Positions 1-5,485 of a stretch of DNA of 5,485 nucleotides are shown in pieces; positions within the stretch are counted from its first letter, which is position 1, and each line of letters opens with the position of its first letter. The DNA is from Alistipes sp. Lineage in GTDB: Bacteria > Bacteroidota > Bacteroidia > Bacteroidales > Rikenellaceae. The position numbers and the translations under genes are program-made. Where the stretch lies: positions 1 through 5,485 of the forward strand of contig JAFNUH010000238.1 of assembly GCA_017384185.1 (NCBI GenBank). Reading direction: 5' to 3'. A model generated the notes under the pieces. It did no database searches. It saw nothing but the letters and a program-made list of their open reading frames with translations, and was not told the origin of the DNA.

Positions 1-582
1 GCGATTTATCAGTGCGTGCGTTATGGTCAACTCATCGACATACTCCAGCTCGTCGCCGAAGCCTATGCCTCGGGCTATGGTCGTAACCTTCACCTGCGGA
101 TATGCCTTCAGGCGATTCATTATATAAAATAGTGTGGTCTCACCCTCGACCGAGGTCGAAATCGCCAGGATAACCTCTCGCACCGTGCCCGTCGCAACCT
201 TCTCCAACAGCAGGTCAATCTTCAGGTCCGAGGGACCCACACCCTGCATAGGCGAGATAACTCCACCCAAGACGTGGTACAAGCCACGATATTGGCGGGT
301 GTTCTCTATCGACATCAGGTCGCCCACCTGCTCCACGACGCAAATCGTCGTGCGGTCACGCTCAGGATTCTCGCATATAGGACAGCGGGGCGTATCCGAA
401 AGGTTGTTGCACAGCTCGCAGTGGCGTATCTCACGACGAAAGCGGGCTATACTGCTGGTCATCTGCTCCACCGCCGCCACATCCATCTTCAGCAGGTGCA
501 TCGACAGACGCAACGCCGTGCGGCGACCAACACCCGGGAGCTTTGCAAACTCCGCCACAGCCTCTTGTAGTAACTTCGACAT
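1..582 (-). CDS. recR: Recombination mediator protein RecR (3' end cut by window edge)
   Basis: RecR works with RecO (and RecF) to load RecA onto single-stranded DNA at gaps during cytoplasmic recombinational repair. The 194 visible residues show the full family order: a helix-hairpin-helix near residues 13-31 with the core LPGVGRRTA (15-23), a four-cysteine zinc finger at C55, C58, C67 and C70, then a Toprim domain from about residue 79 with the glutamate in VVEQVGDL (E84) and the later VEGETT (145-150), and the conserved C-terminal block LEYVDELT (179-186). The frame is still open at position 1; by comparison with other RecR proteins of about 200 residues, only some 5-12 residues are missing. 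The ATG at 582 is chosen because it gives the standard N-terminus ahead of the hairpin motif. It starts 8 bp after the batE stop with no promoter or Shine-Dalgarno between, so it is probably the last or a late gene of a batD-batE-recR transcript. Confidence 0.96.
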   Translation of the reverse strand, partial: MSKLLQEAVAEFAKLPGVGRRTALRLSMHLLKMDVAAVEQMTSSIARFRREIRHCELCNNLSDTPRCPICENPERDRTTICVVEQVGDLMSIENTRQYRGLYHVLGGVISPMQGVGPSDLKIDLLLEKVATGTVREVILAISTSVEGETTLFYIMNRLKAYPQVKVTTIARGIGFGDELEYVDELTITHALINR

Positions 583-590
583 AGCGGAAA

Positions 591-1421
591 TTATATACGC
601 TCGATTCTCGACTCCTCAATCCATCCCTTACGACCGTCGGCGATGCGTATCTCCACCCAGCCGTCAATCTTCTCGCCAACCTTCACGGTTGTGCCCTCGT
701 GCAGCACGAAGAGCTCAGTGGCAGCACGGTCGGGTGAGCTCTTAATTGACACTGACGAGCTCATCACAACAGCCTCCTTGCCCGACACCATCTCGCTACG
801 TGAGCTTATGGCAAACGATGTTGAGGCGATGAAGAGAATGCCACACACCGCCATCACATAGAAGCCCAACTTACGCAGGCGCAGACGCTGTGCCAGGAGG
901 TAGATGATACCCGCAACGAATGTCATCGCCAGCAATGCCAACGAGAGCAGTGTCCACGCATTGCCACTCATCGTGTTGCGCACCGTGCGCATCCACGAGG
1001 TGAGGAAGAACTCGGGAATCTGCTCGATAATATCTCGTGTCGATTGCTCGGCATACTCTAAGTTATGACGTATATCCTCGTCGGCAGGAGCCAGACGCAG
1101 GGCACGGTGGTAGAAGAGTATAGAGTGGGCAATATCACCCTTCTTGAAGTAGGTGTTTGCCATATTGTAGTACAGCGCTGCCGACTCTAAGCCCTTGTCA
1201 GCTATGATTTTATAGTTCGCCAGAGCCTTGTCCCACTCGCCCGTGTTGTATGCCGAGTTGGCTGCTGCCCACAAGGCATCGGGCTCGTTCGAGGTGGGTT
1301 GCATCATCGCTCCCTGCTCCTCGGCAGGTGTGGCGGGAGTGGCGGGGAGTGTCTCCTGCTCTGCTCGCAATGATGTAGCTGAGATAAATATTATGGCTAA
1401 TATCGCAAAAAACTTCTTCAT
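591..1421 (-). CDS. batE: BatE-like aerotolerance protein (signal peptide, TPR, two membrane segments, SH3)
   Basis: 276 residues. The N-terminus (1-20, MKKFF then a hydrophobic stretch ending SLRA) is a signal peptide. Residues about 48-116 hold two tetratricopeptide-type repeats (A-x-Y-N-T-G-E-W-x-x-A-L-x-x-Y, then A-L-Y-Y-N-M-A-N-T-Y-F-K-K-G). Two hydrophobic membrane helices follow at about 155-177 and 185-206, separated by a basic RLRLRK loop, and a bacterial SH3 domain fills 216-276 (ending GWVEIRIADGRKGWI). This TPR-membrane-SH3 order and the position just behind batD match BatE of the Bacteroides aerotolerance (bat) operon. Bat proteins are known to support survival of oxygen exposure in B. 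fragilis; their biochemical role is unclear and probably structural in the cell envelope. The start lies only 3 bp after the batD stop, which suggests translational coupling; no Shine-Dalgarno is present. Confidence 0.9.
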   Translation of the reverse strand: MKKFFAILAIIFISATSLRAEQETLPATPATPAEEQGAMMQPTSNEPDALWAAANSAYNTGEWDKALANYKIIADKGLESAALYYNMANTYFKKGDIAHSILFYHRALRLAPADEDIRHNLEYAEQSTRDIIEQIPEFFLTSWMRTVRNTMSGNAWTLLSLALLAMTFVAGIIYLLAQRLRLRKLGFYVMAVCGILFIASTSFAISSRSEMVSGKEAVVMSSSVSIKSSPDRAATELFVLHEGTTVKVGEKIDGWVEIRIADGRKGWIEESRIERI

Positions 1422-1424
1422 AGC

Positions 1425-3263
1425 TTAACGTTTAATAATCGACTCGATACGTGAAATAATATTTACTCCCTCGGCATATACGTCGCTCATCTGCACCGAC
1501 TCGGCAGGCGAGTACTGAGCCTCGTCGCAACGTGAGATAATATCGGTAAAGTGGTGAGCATCCTCCGCAGAGCAGCCACGGCGCTGCAACTCCTCACGTA
1601 TGTTCTCCTTCGTTAGGTTCGACACGGGGATGTTCAGCTTGTCGCTCATATAACCCCACAGCGCACGCAACATCTCCTCGAAGAAGGCGTGGCGATTCTG
1701 CTCACGCATAAAGCGCTCGGCGGCACGGAATCGCTGCACGGCAACCTTGTTTGCTCGGCGGTTACGCACCAGAACGGTATTCTTGCTGTCACGTATTGCC
1801 CGGCGCAGGATGAAGTATGCTGCAACGGCTGCGATGAGAATCAGCAACACGATAACGAAGTATGTCGTGCTGAGCATCAACGGCGCAGCCACCGCACGCA
1901 GTGCAGGCTCGCCCAGCTTGATGAAGCGGATGTCGCTACCCAACTGTCGCACGCCCTCCTTCGATGTGCCTGTGATAATCTGCTGAGGTGTAGCGGCTCC
2001 TGCCGAGCCGTCGGGAGCGACGTTCAGCGTAAGGGCTGCCGACGAGAGTGTGACGTAGGCGTTCTTCTCGGGGCTGAAGTATGAGAACTCGATGGCGGGG
2101 ATGTCGTACTCGCCCTCGGCACGTGCAATGAAGGGGTACTCAAACTGACGGTATCCCGTAGTACCTGCCGTAGTCGAGTGTATAGACTCTGTCGAGCGCA
2201 CATCATACAGCTCGAATGACGAGGGGAGCGAGAGCTTCGGTGCCTGCAGGAAGGTAAGGTTTCCCGTACCTGCAATCTTTACCGTGTAGCTCGCCGCTGA
2301 GTTCGCCTTCAACTCGGTTGCGGGGAGTTGTGTATCCATCGTAAAGGCACCCACAGCACCCGTAAACGATGCGGGAGCACCTGCGGGCAGCTCCTTCACG
2401 GTCACGTTCACACGTCCCGTAGAGAGCTTGCGGGGCACGTTATATACCTCCGAGCCGCCACCAAAGAAGGGGTCGAAGGCACGGTTCGTACGCATCACAA
2501 CCTGTGCTACGGCGGTGATGTCGGCACTCTCGATTGAGAGCGTACCCGTCTGCTGGGGATAGAGCAGATACTCCTTGATAATCTGCGAATCATAGACCTT
2601 GCCATCTACGGTCTGGCGTGTTGCACGGTAGTTATCTACGGGCAACTCCTGCGACCAGAAGCCGTTGAACGATGGCAACTTAACATCCTCAAAACCTGCT
2701 ATGCTGGCACGTGTGTAGAGCGTCAGCGACGCACGTATCGGCTCACCCTGATAGACATTGTTGCGTGAGAGGTTCAGGCGTAGCAGAATATCGTCCTGCG
2801 CAATCTGATTCTGCACGGCTGTGCCCTGCTCGGCGGCAGCCTGCTCGTCACGCTTGGCACTCTGTGCCACCACCTCGATGGGTGTCGCCTTGGTCTTGTA
2901 TCGCTTGCCTTTGACTGCAACCTCTGCCTCAGAGATAGTGATGTTACCTGCCGTCTGACCCATCACGACGTAGGTGATGGTGAAGGTCGATTTGCTGCTG
3001 CTCACTCCATTTATCGACTGGAACGAGTGACCTGTGGCTGTTGTGGGACCTGCCAGCACCTCCAAACCCTCGAACGAAGGCACCTTGAAGGAGCCCTCGT
3101 CGGGCTCGGCATTGGTCAGCACAAACTCCACACGGAACATCTCGCCGGCAGTGACCATCAGCGGCGTATTAATCTCGAAGCTAACATCACCATCTGCTCT
3201 TGCGGTGTAGAGCGTAAAGAGGGCAATCAACGTGAGAAGAGTATGTTTGAAAAAAAGTTTCAT
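1425..3263 (-). CDS. batD: BatD-like oxygen-tolerance membrane protein
   Basis: 612 residues, a normal length for BatD. A signal peptide covers 1-23 (hydrophobic LLTLIALFTLY, likely cut after ARA). The large exported part (24-460) is rich in beta strand and resembles the BatD fold of repeated immunoglobulin-like domains, with family-type phrases such as AGEMFRVEFVLTN (39-51), VYQGEPIRASLTLYT (170-184) and IAGTGNLTFLQAPKL (330-344). One membrane helix lies at about 465-487, followed by a basic stop-transfer segment and a helical cytoplasmic tail of some 120 residues. It probably acts with BatE, and in other Bacteroidales with BatA/BatB/BatC and a MoxR ATPase, at the inner membrane; the mechanism is not established. 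The ATG at 3263 gives an intact signal peptide and follows a putative promoter. batA, batB and batC are not directly upstream: the fumarase gene and its terminator are there instead. Confidence 0.9.
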   Translation of the reverse strand: MKLFFKHTLLTLIALFTLYTARADGDVSFEINTPLMVTAGEMFRVEFVLTNAEPDEGSFKVPSFEGLEVLAGPTTATGHSFQSINGVSSSKSTFTITYVVMGQTAGNITISEAEVAVKGKRYKTKATPIEVVAQSAKRDEQAAAEQGTAVQNQIAQDDILLRLNLSRNNVYQGEPIRASLTLYTRASIAGFEDVKLPSFNGFWSQELPVDNYRATRQTVDGKVYDSQIIKEYLLYPQQTGTLSIESADITAVAQVVMRTNRAFDPFFGGGSEVYNVPRKLSTGRVNVTVKELPAGAPASFTGAVGAFTMDTQLPATELKANSAASYTVKIAGTGNLTFLQAPKLSLPSSFELYDVRSTESIHSTTAGTTGYRQFEYPFIARAEGEYDIPAIEFSYFSPEKNAYVTLSSAALTLNVAPDGSAGAATPQQIITGTSKEGVRQLGSDIRFIKLGEPALRAVAAPLMLSTTYFVIVLLILIAAVAAYFILRRAIRDSKNTVLVRNRRANKVAVQRFRAAERFMREQNRHAFFEEMLRALWGYMSDKLNIPVSNLTKENIREELQRRGCSAEDAHHFTDIISRCDEAQYSPAESVQMSDVYAEGVNIISRIESIIKR

Positions 3264-3264
3264 C

Positions 3265-3282
3265 TGTTTCGATTGTTTCGAT
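3265..3282 (-). repeat. Tandem 9-bp repeat in the batD leader
   Basis: On the minus strand ATCGAAACA occurs twice in perfect tandem, ending two bases before the batD start codon. There is no Shine-Dalgarno; A-rich leaders like this are typical just before Bacteroidota start codons and probably help translation. A related sequence is found before the fumarase gene. Confidence 0.7.
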
Positions 3283-3295
3283 TTTTATCTCCCAA

Positions 3296-3331
3296 CAAAA
3301 CGTATTCAGTAGGCATTTTATTTTCTGCCAA
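3296..3331 (-). promoter_or_regulatory. Putative Bacteroides-type promoter for batD-batE-recR
   Basis: On the minus strand TACGTTTT (3304-3297, followed by G) resembles the -7 consensus TAnnTTTG with one inserted T, and TTGG (3331-3328) could be the -33 element. The 23-bp spacing is longer than usual, so the match is only fair. The position, just after the fumarase terminator and some 30 bases ahead of batD, makes a promoter here likely even if these exact boxes are wrong. Confidence 0.4.
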
Positions 3332-3336
3332 TAGGT

Positions 3337-3377
3337 AAAAAACGAAGTTTTGCACCCCGTGGGAGGTGCAAAACTTC
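3337..3377 (-). terminator. Intrinsic terminator of the fumarase gene
   Basis: A perfect 13-bp inverted repeat (GAAGTTTTGCACC at 3377-3365 on the minus strand, its complement at 3356-3344) encloses an 8-nt loop and is followed on the minus strand by G and six T residues (3342-3337). It begins 15 bases after the fumarase stop codon. On the plus strand no U-tract directly follows, so it should act only on minus-strand transcripts. It separates fumarase from batD transcription. Confidence 0.92.
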
Positions 3378-3391
3378 TATCTAAACAATTT

Positions 3392-5008
3392 TTAGTGTGC
3401 GAAATCTGCGAAGAAGTCGTTACCCTTGTCATCAACGATGATGAATGCGGGGAAGTCCTCGACGTAAATCTTACGTACAGCCTCCATACCGAGCTCGGGG
3501 AAGTCAACAACCTCTACACTCTTGATTGAGCGCTTAGCCAACACAGCAGCAGGACCACCGATTGAGCCGAGGTAGAAGCCACCGTTAGCCTGACAAGCGT
3601 CGGTTACAGCCTTCGAGCGGTTACCCTTCGCTACCATCACCATTGAGCCGCCAGCCTTCTGGAAGAGGTCAACGTAAGAGTCCATACGACCAGCCGTTGT
3701 GGGACCGAACGAGCCTGAAGCCATACCCTCGGGAGTCTTAGCAGGACCTGCATAATATACGGGGTGCTTCTTGAAGTACTCGGGCATAGGCTGACCCTCG
3801 TCCAACATCTGCTTGATGCGAGCGTGAGCGATGTCACGAGCCACGATGAGTGTACCCTTGAGGTTGAGGCGAGTCTTGATAGGATACTGTGACAAAATCT
3901 CACGTACCTTATCCATACCCTCGTCCAGGTCGATATCTACTGCGGGGCTCATTGCGGGAGCCTCAGCGGGAAGGAAGCGTGCGGGATTCTTCTCCAACTT
4001 CTCGATGAAGATACCCTCGGGAGTAATCTTCGCCTTGATGTTACGGTCTGCCGAGCAGCTTACGCCGATAGCTACGGGGCAGCTTGCAGCGTGGCGAGGA
4101 GCACGGATTACACGTACGTCGTGAACGTAGTACTTACCGCCGAACTGAGCACCCATACCCATCTCCTGGCACATCTTTGTGATACGCTCCTCCCACTCCA
4201 AGTCACGGAAGCAGCGACCACCCTCGTTACCCGATGTGGGCAGATGGTCCAAATAACCAGCCGAAGCCTTCTTTACGGTTGACAAACACATCTCAGCCGA
4301 TGTACCGCCGATACATACTGCCAAGTGGTAGGGAGGACAAGCCGAAGTACCCAAATCTGCGAGGTGCTCCTTGAAGAAAGCCTCCAACGACTTCTCGTTC
4401 AGAAGAGCCTTAGTCTGCTGGTAGAGGAAAGTCTTGTTAGCCGAGCCACCACCCTTAGTGATGAACAAGAAATCGTACTCCATAGAGCCGGGATGACCTG
4501 CGTAGATGTCAATCTGTGCGGGCAGGTTAGTGCCAGAGTTCTTCTCGTCGGTCATTGTGAAGGGAACAACCTGCGAGTAGCGGAGGTTGCGCTCCTTGTA
4601 TGTCTCGTAAACACCCTTTGTGATGCACTCAGCGTCGTCAGCACCTGTGTAAACATCCTCACCCTTGTGAGCGATACAGATTGCAGTACCTGTATCCTGG
4701 CAAGTGGGAAGCTCACCCTCGGCAGCTACAACCTGGTTGCAGAGCATTGTGTAGGCAACAAACTTGTCGTTATCCGAAGCCTCGGCATCCTCCAAGATGT
4801 TAGCCAACTTCTGCAAGTGTGCAGGGCGAAGGTAGAACGATACGTCGCTGTAAGCACGCTTTGAGAGCAGCTCCAGACCCTTGGGGTCAACCTTCAAAAT
4901 CTTACGTCCGTCGCACTCTACGACCTTCACGTAATCGGTGGTGAGAAGCTCATACTCGGTGGTATCCTTCTCAATGGGATAGGGTTCCTGATAGATGAAA
5001 TCAGCCAT
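3392..5008 (-). CDS. fumA: Class I fumarate hydratase, [4Fe-4S] dependent
   Basis: Catalyses reversible hydration of fumarate to L-malate; in anaerobic Bacteroidales the flow normally runs malate to fumarate on the reductive route to succinate. 538 residues, close to E. coli FumA (548). The N-terminal catalytic domain (about 13-325) carries the three cluster cysteines in family context: C103 ([11 protein letters not shown]), C224 (SACPPYHLA) and C318 (GVSCSADRN), nearly the same numbering as in E. coli (105, 224, 318). The C-terminal domain (about 330-535) contains [17 protein letters not shown] (431-447) and KGNRSK (461-466). The ATG at 5008 is chosen because [12 protein letters not shown] aligns with the start of Bacteroidales relatives; the frame stays open upstream to a TTG at 5179, but that lies in the promoter. 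Its own promoter and terminator make it a single-gene unit. Such clusters are oxygen-labile. Tartrate or mesaconate specificity is less likely. The fumA/fumB letter is arbitrary in this phylum. Confidence 0.95.
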   Translation of the reverse strand: MADFIYQEPYPIEKDTTEYELLTTDYVKVVECDGRKILKVDPKGLELLSKRAYSDVSFYLRPAHLQKLANILEDAEASDNDKFVAYTMLCNQVVAAEGELPTCQDTGTAICIAHKGEDVYTGADDAECITKGVYETYKERNLRYSQVVPFTMTDEKNSGTNLPAQIDIYAGHPGSMEYDFLFITKGGGSANKTFLYQQTKALLNEKSLEAFFKEHLADLGTSACPPYHLAVCIGGTSAEMCLSTVKKASAGYLDHLPTSGNEGGRCFRDLEWEERITKMCQEMGMGAQFGGKYYVHDVRVIRAPRHAASCPVAIGVSCSADRNIKAKITPEGIFIEKLEKNPARFLPAEAPAMSPAVDIDLDEGMDKVREILSQYPIKTRLNLKGTLIVARDIAHARIKQMLDEGQPMPEYFKKHPVYYAGPAKTPEGMASGSFGPTTAGRMDSYVDLFQKAGGSMVMVAKGNRSKAVTDACQANGGFYLGSIGGPAAVLAKRSIKSVEVVDFPELGMEAVRKIYVEDFPAFIIVDDKGNDFFADFAH

Positions 5009-5023
5009 AATCTTCAAATTTAT

Positions 5024-5059
5024 TTTATCTGTTTTGTCTGTTTTTTCTTCTTTTTCTTC
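5024..5059 (-). repeat. A-rich fumarase leader made of four 9-nt units
   Basis: On the minus strand four 9-nt units follow each other without gap: GAAGAAAAA twice (5059-5042, perfect), then ACAGACAAA and ACAGATAAA (5041-5024, one difference). The stretch lies 15 bases before the fumarase start and contains no pyrimidine-rich stretches. It probably keeps the leader unstructured and aids ribosome recruitment in the absence of a Shine-Dalgarno. Confidence 0.6.
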
Positions 5060-5096
5060 GCTGCGGGGCATTTCCCTTTTTTTCTGCGTGCCGCAT
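5025..5096 (-). other. Short upstream ORF in the fumarase leader, 23 codons (coding status doubtful)
   Basis: An ATG at 5096 opens a 23-codon frame ending in TAA at 5027-5025, 16 bases before the fumarase ATG and in a different frame from it. A GAGGA lies 3 bases before the ATG. The predicted peptide is very basic ([12 protein letters not shown], then mostly R, K, N and Q), which follows simply from the purine-rich tract, and it has no recognisable family. It lies wholly inside the expected transcript, so it could be a leader peptide, but chance is the more likely explanation. Confidence 0.2.
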
Positions 5097-5140
5097 CCGT
5101 CCTCTCTTACTCCTCGGCAATAGAAGCCGTGGGGTGGGAA

Positions 5141-5192
5141 AATCTCTGCAAATTTATAAAATAAAGTGTAAATTAACAACGCCGCAGAGATT
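5141..5192. repeat. 9-bp inverted repeat bracketing the fumarase promoter
   Basis: AATCTCTGC at 5141-5149 is the exact reverse complement of GCAGAGATT at 5184-5192, with 34 bases between. The left arm shares one base with the -7 box and covers the expected transcription start; the right arm lies just upstream of the -33 box. It could be a paired operator, or a weak long-loop terminator for the upstream gene (on the minus strand the stem is followed by TT), or chance. Confidence 0.45.
5149..5180 (-). promoter_or_regulatory. Bacteroides-type promoter of the fumarase gene
   Basis: On the minus strand TAAATTTG (5156-5149) fits the Bacteroides -7 consensus TAnnTTTG exactly, and GTTG (5180-5177) stands 20 bp upstream in the place of the -33 TTTG. 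The region between is strongly AT-rich. Transcription should start near 5141-5145, giving a leader of about 135 nt before the ATG at 5008. This also argues against the in-frame TTG at 5179 as translation start. Confidence 0.75.
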
Positions 5193-5217
5193 CTTACAAC
5201 GGACTGCGCTACGCTCG

Positions 5218-5485
5218 CTACTCAAATACCTGCGACATAGACTTGCCTCTCCATATCTCGGGAGTGGTTAAACCGAGCGCCTCAGCCATCGTTGCCGCCG
5301 TGTCGAACTGCATCATAGGCTGCTTGAACTCGCCGCCCTTGAGTACGCCTTTACCAGCGATGATGAAGGGTGTGTTCATCTCCATTGAGCTGCGACCGCC
5401 GTGGCTGGTGTTGATACCGCCGTGGTCAGAGGTTACGATGATGATGCTATCGTCGTAGATGCCTGCCTCCTTGATAGCCTCGATA
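5218..5485 (-). CDS. Alkaline phosphatase superfamily protein, C-terminal fragment (5' part outside window)
   Basis: Only the last 88 codons are present, ending in TAG at 5220-5218; the reading frame runs off the right edge. The fragment contains IVTSDHGG (visible residues 16-23), the metal-binding Asp-His signature of the alkaline phosphatase / sulfatase / nucleotide-pyrophosphatase superfamily, followed by [20 protein letters not shown] (27-46) and a C-terminal [12 protein letters not shown] (67-78), the usual segment of Bacteroidota phosphodiesterase-like members. The substrate (phosphate mono- or diester, sulfate ester or phosphonate) cannot be read from this part, and any signal peptide lies outside. 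The gene is separated from fumarase by 209 bp containing a separate promoter, so the two are probably not one operon. Confidence 0.88.
   Translation of the reverse strand, partial: IEAIKEAGIYDDSIIIVTSDHGGINTSHGGRSSMEMNTPFIIAGKGVLKGGEFKQPMMQFDTAATMAEALGLTTPEIWRGKSMSQVFE

Noticed and set aside
583..620. TATATAA just before recR, considered as a promoter
   Set aside because: It does not fit TAnnTTTG, has no -33 partner, and the 8-bp spacing to batE favours co-transcription.
134..745. Plus-strand open frame of 203 codons
   Set aside because: Antisense to recR and the end of batE, both clearly recognised; the product is rich in R, S and P with no recognisable domain.
1689..2084. Plus-strand open frame of 131 codons
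   Set aside because: Antisense to batD with no recognisable domain. Its many Cys and His come from reading the coding strand in reverse.
3250..3256. Run of seven T residues in batD codons 3-5, considered as a phase-variation tract
   Set aside because: Seven bases is short for slippage-driven switching, and the Leu-Phe-Phe codons fit a normal signal peptide.
3187..3510. Minus-strand frame crossing the fumarase end, the terminator and the batD start
   Set aside because: It runs through a strong intrinsic terminator and overlaps two real genes in another frame; low-complexity product.
4325..4864. Plus-strand open frame of 179 codons
   Set aside because: It lies wholly antisense to fumarase, whose conserved motifs and cluster cysteines are encoded on the other strand. 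The composition is what one gets from reading that gene backwards.
5009..5179. N-terminal extension of fumarase to a TTG start at 5179 (57 more residues)
   Set aside because: The TTG overlaps the -33 box and would lie upstream of the predicted transcription start. The added residues are low-complexity and charged, and family members begin at MADF-like sequence, so the ATG at 5008 is preferred.

Overview
The window looks like a piece of a Bacteroidota chromosome, most likely order Bacteroidales. Evidence: BatD and BatE aerotolerance proteins, a class I fumarase of the Bacteroidales type, no Shine-Dalgarno sequence before any start codon but A-rich leaders instead, and a promoter upstream of the fumarase that matches the Bacteroides -7 consensus TAnnTTTG. 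The family or genus cannot be settled from this stretch; a Rikenellaceae/Alistipes-like gut anaerobe would fit but is only a guess.

All five genes lie on the minus strand, so transcription runs from high to low coordinates. At the right edge (5485 down to 5218) is the C-terminal end of an alkaline-phosphatase-superfamily metalloenzyme. A 209-bp gap (5009-5217) follows, holding the fumarase promoter, a 9-bp inverted repeat that brackets the promoter, a 23-codon upstream ORF and an A-rich leader built of 9-nt repeat units. The fumarase gene (5008-3392) ends in a strong intrinsic terminator (3337-3377). After a short gap with a weaker candidate promoter comes a tight operon: batD (3263-1425), batE (1421-591) and recR (582 to beyond position 1), with 3-bp and 8-bp spacings.

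The genes give a picture of an anaerobe: an oxygen-labile [4Fe-4S] fumarase for central/fermentative carbon flow, next to (but transcriptionally separated from) two envelope proteins of the Bacteroides aerotolerance system, which share a transcript with the RecFOR DNA-repair protein RecR. The usual partners moxR, batA, batB and batC do not lie directly upstream of batD, so the bat cluster seems to be split here. No mobile elements, CRISPR arrays, rRNA or tRNA genes were seen. This is mostly an ordinary core-genome region; the most curious parts are the two leader regions.
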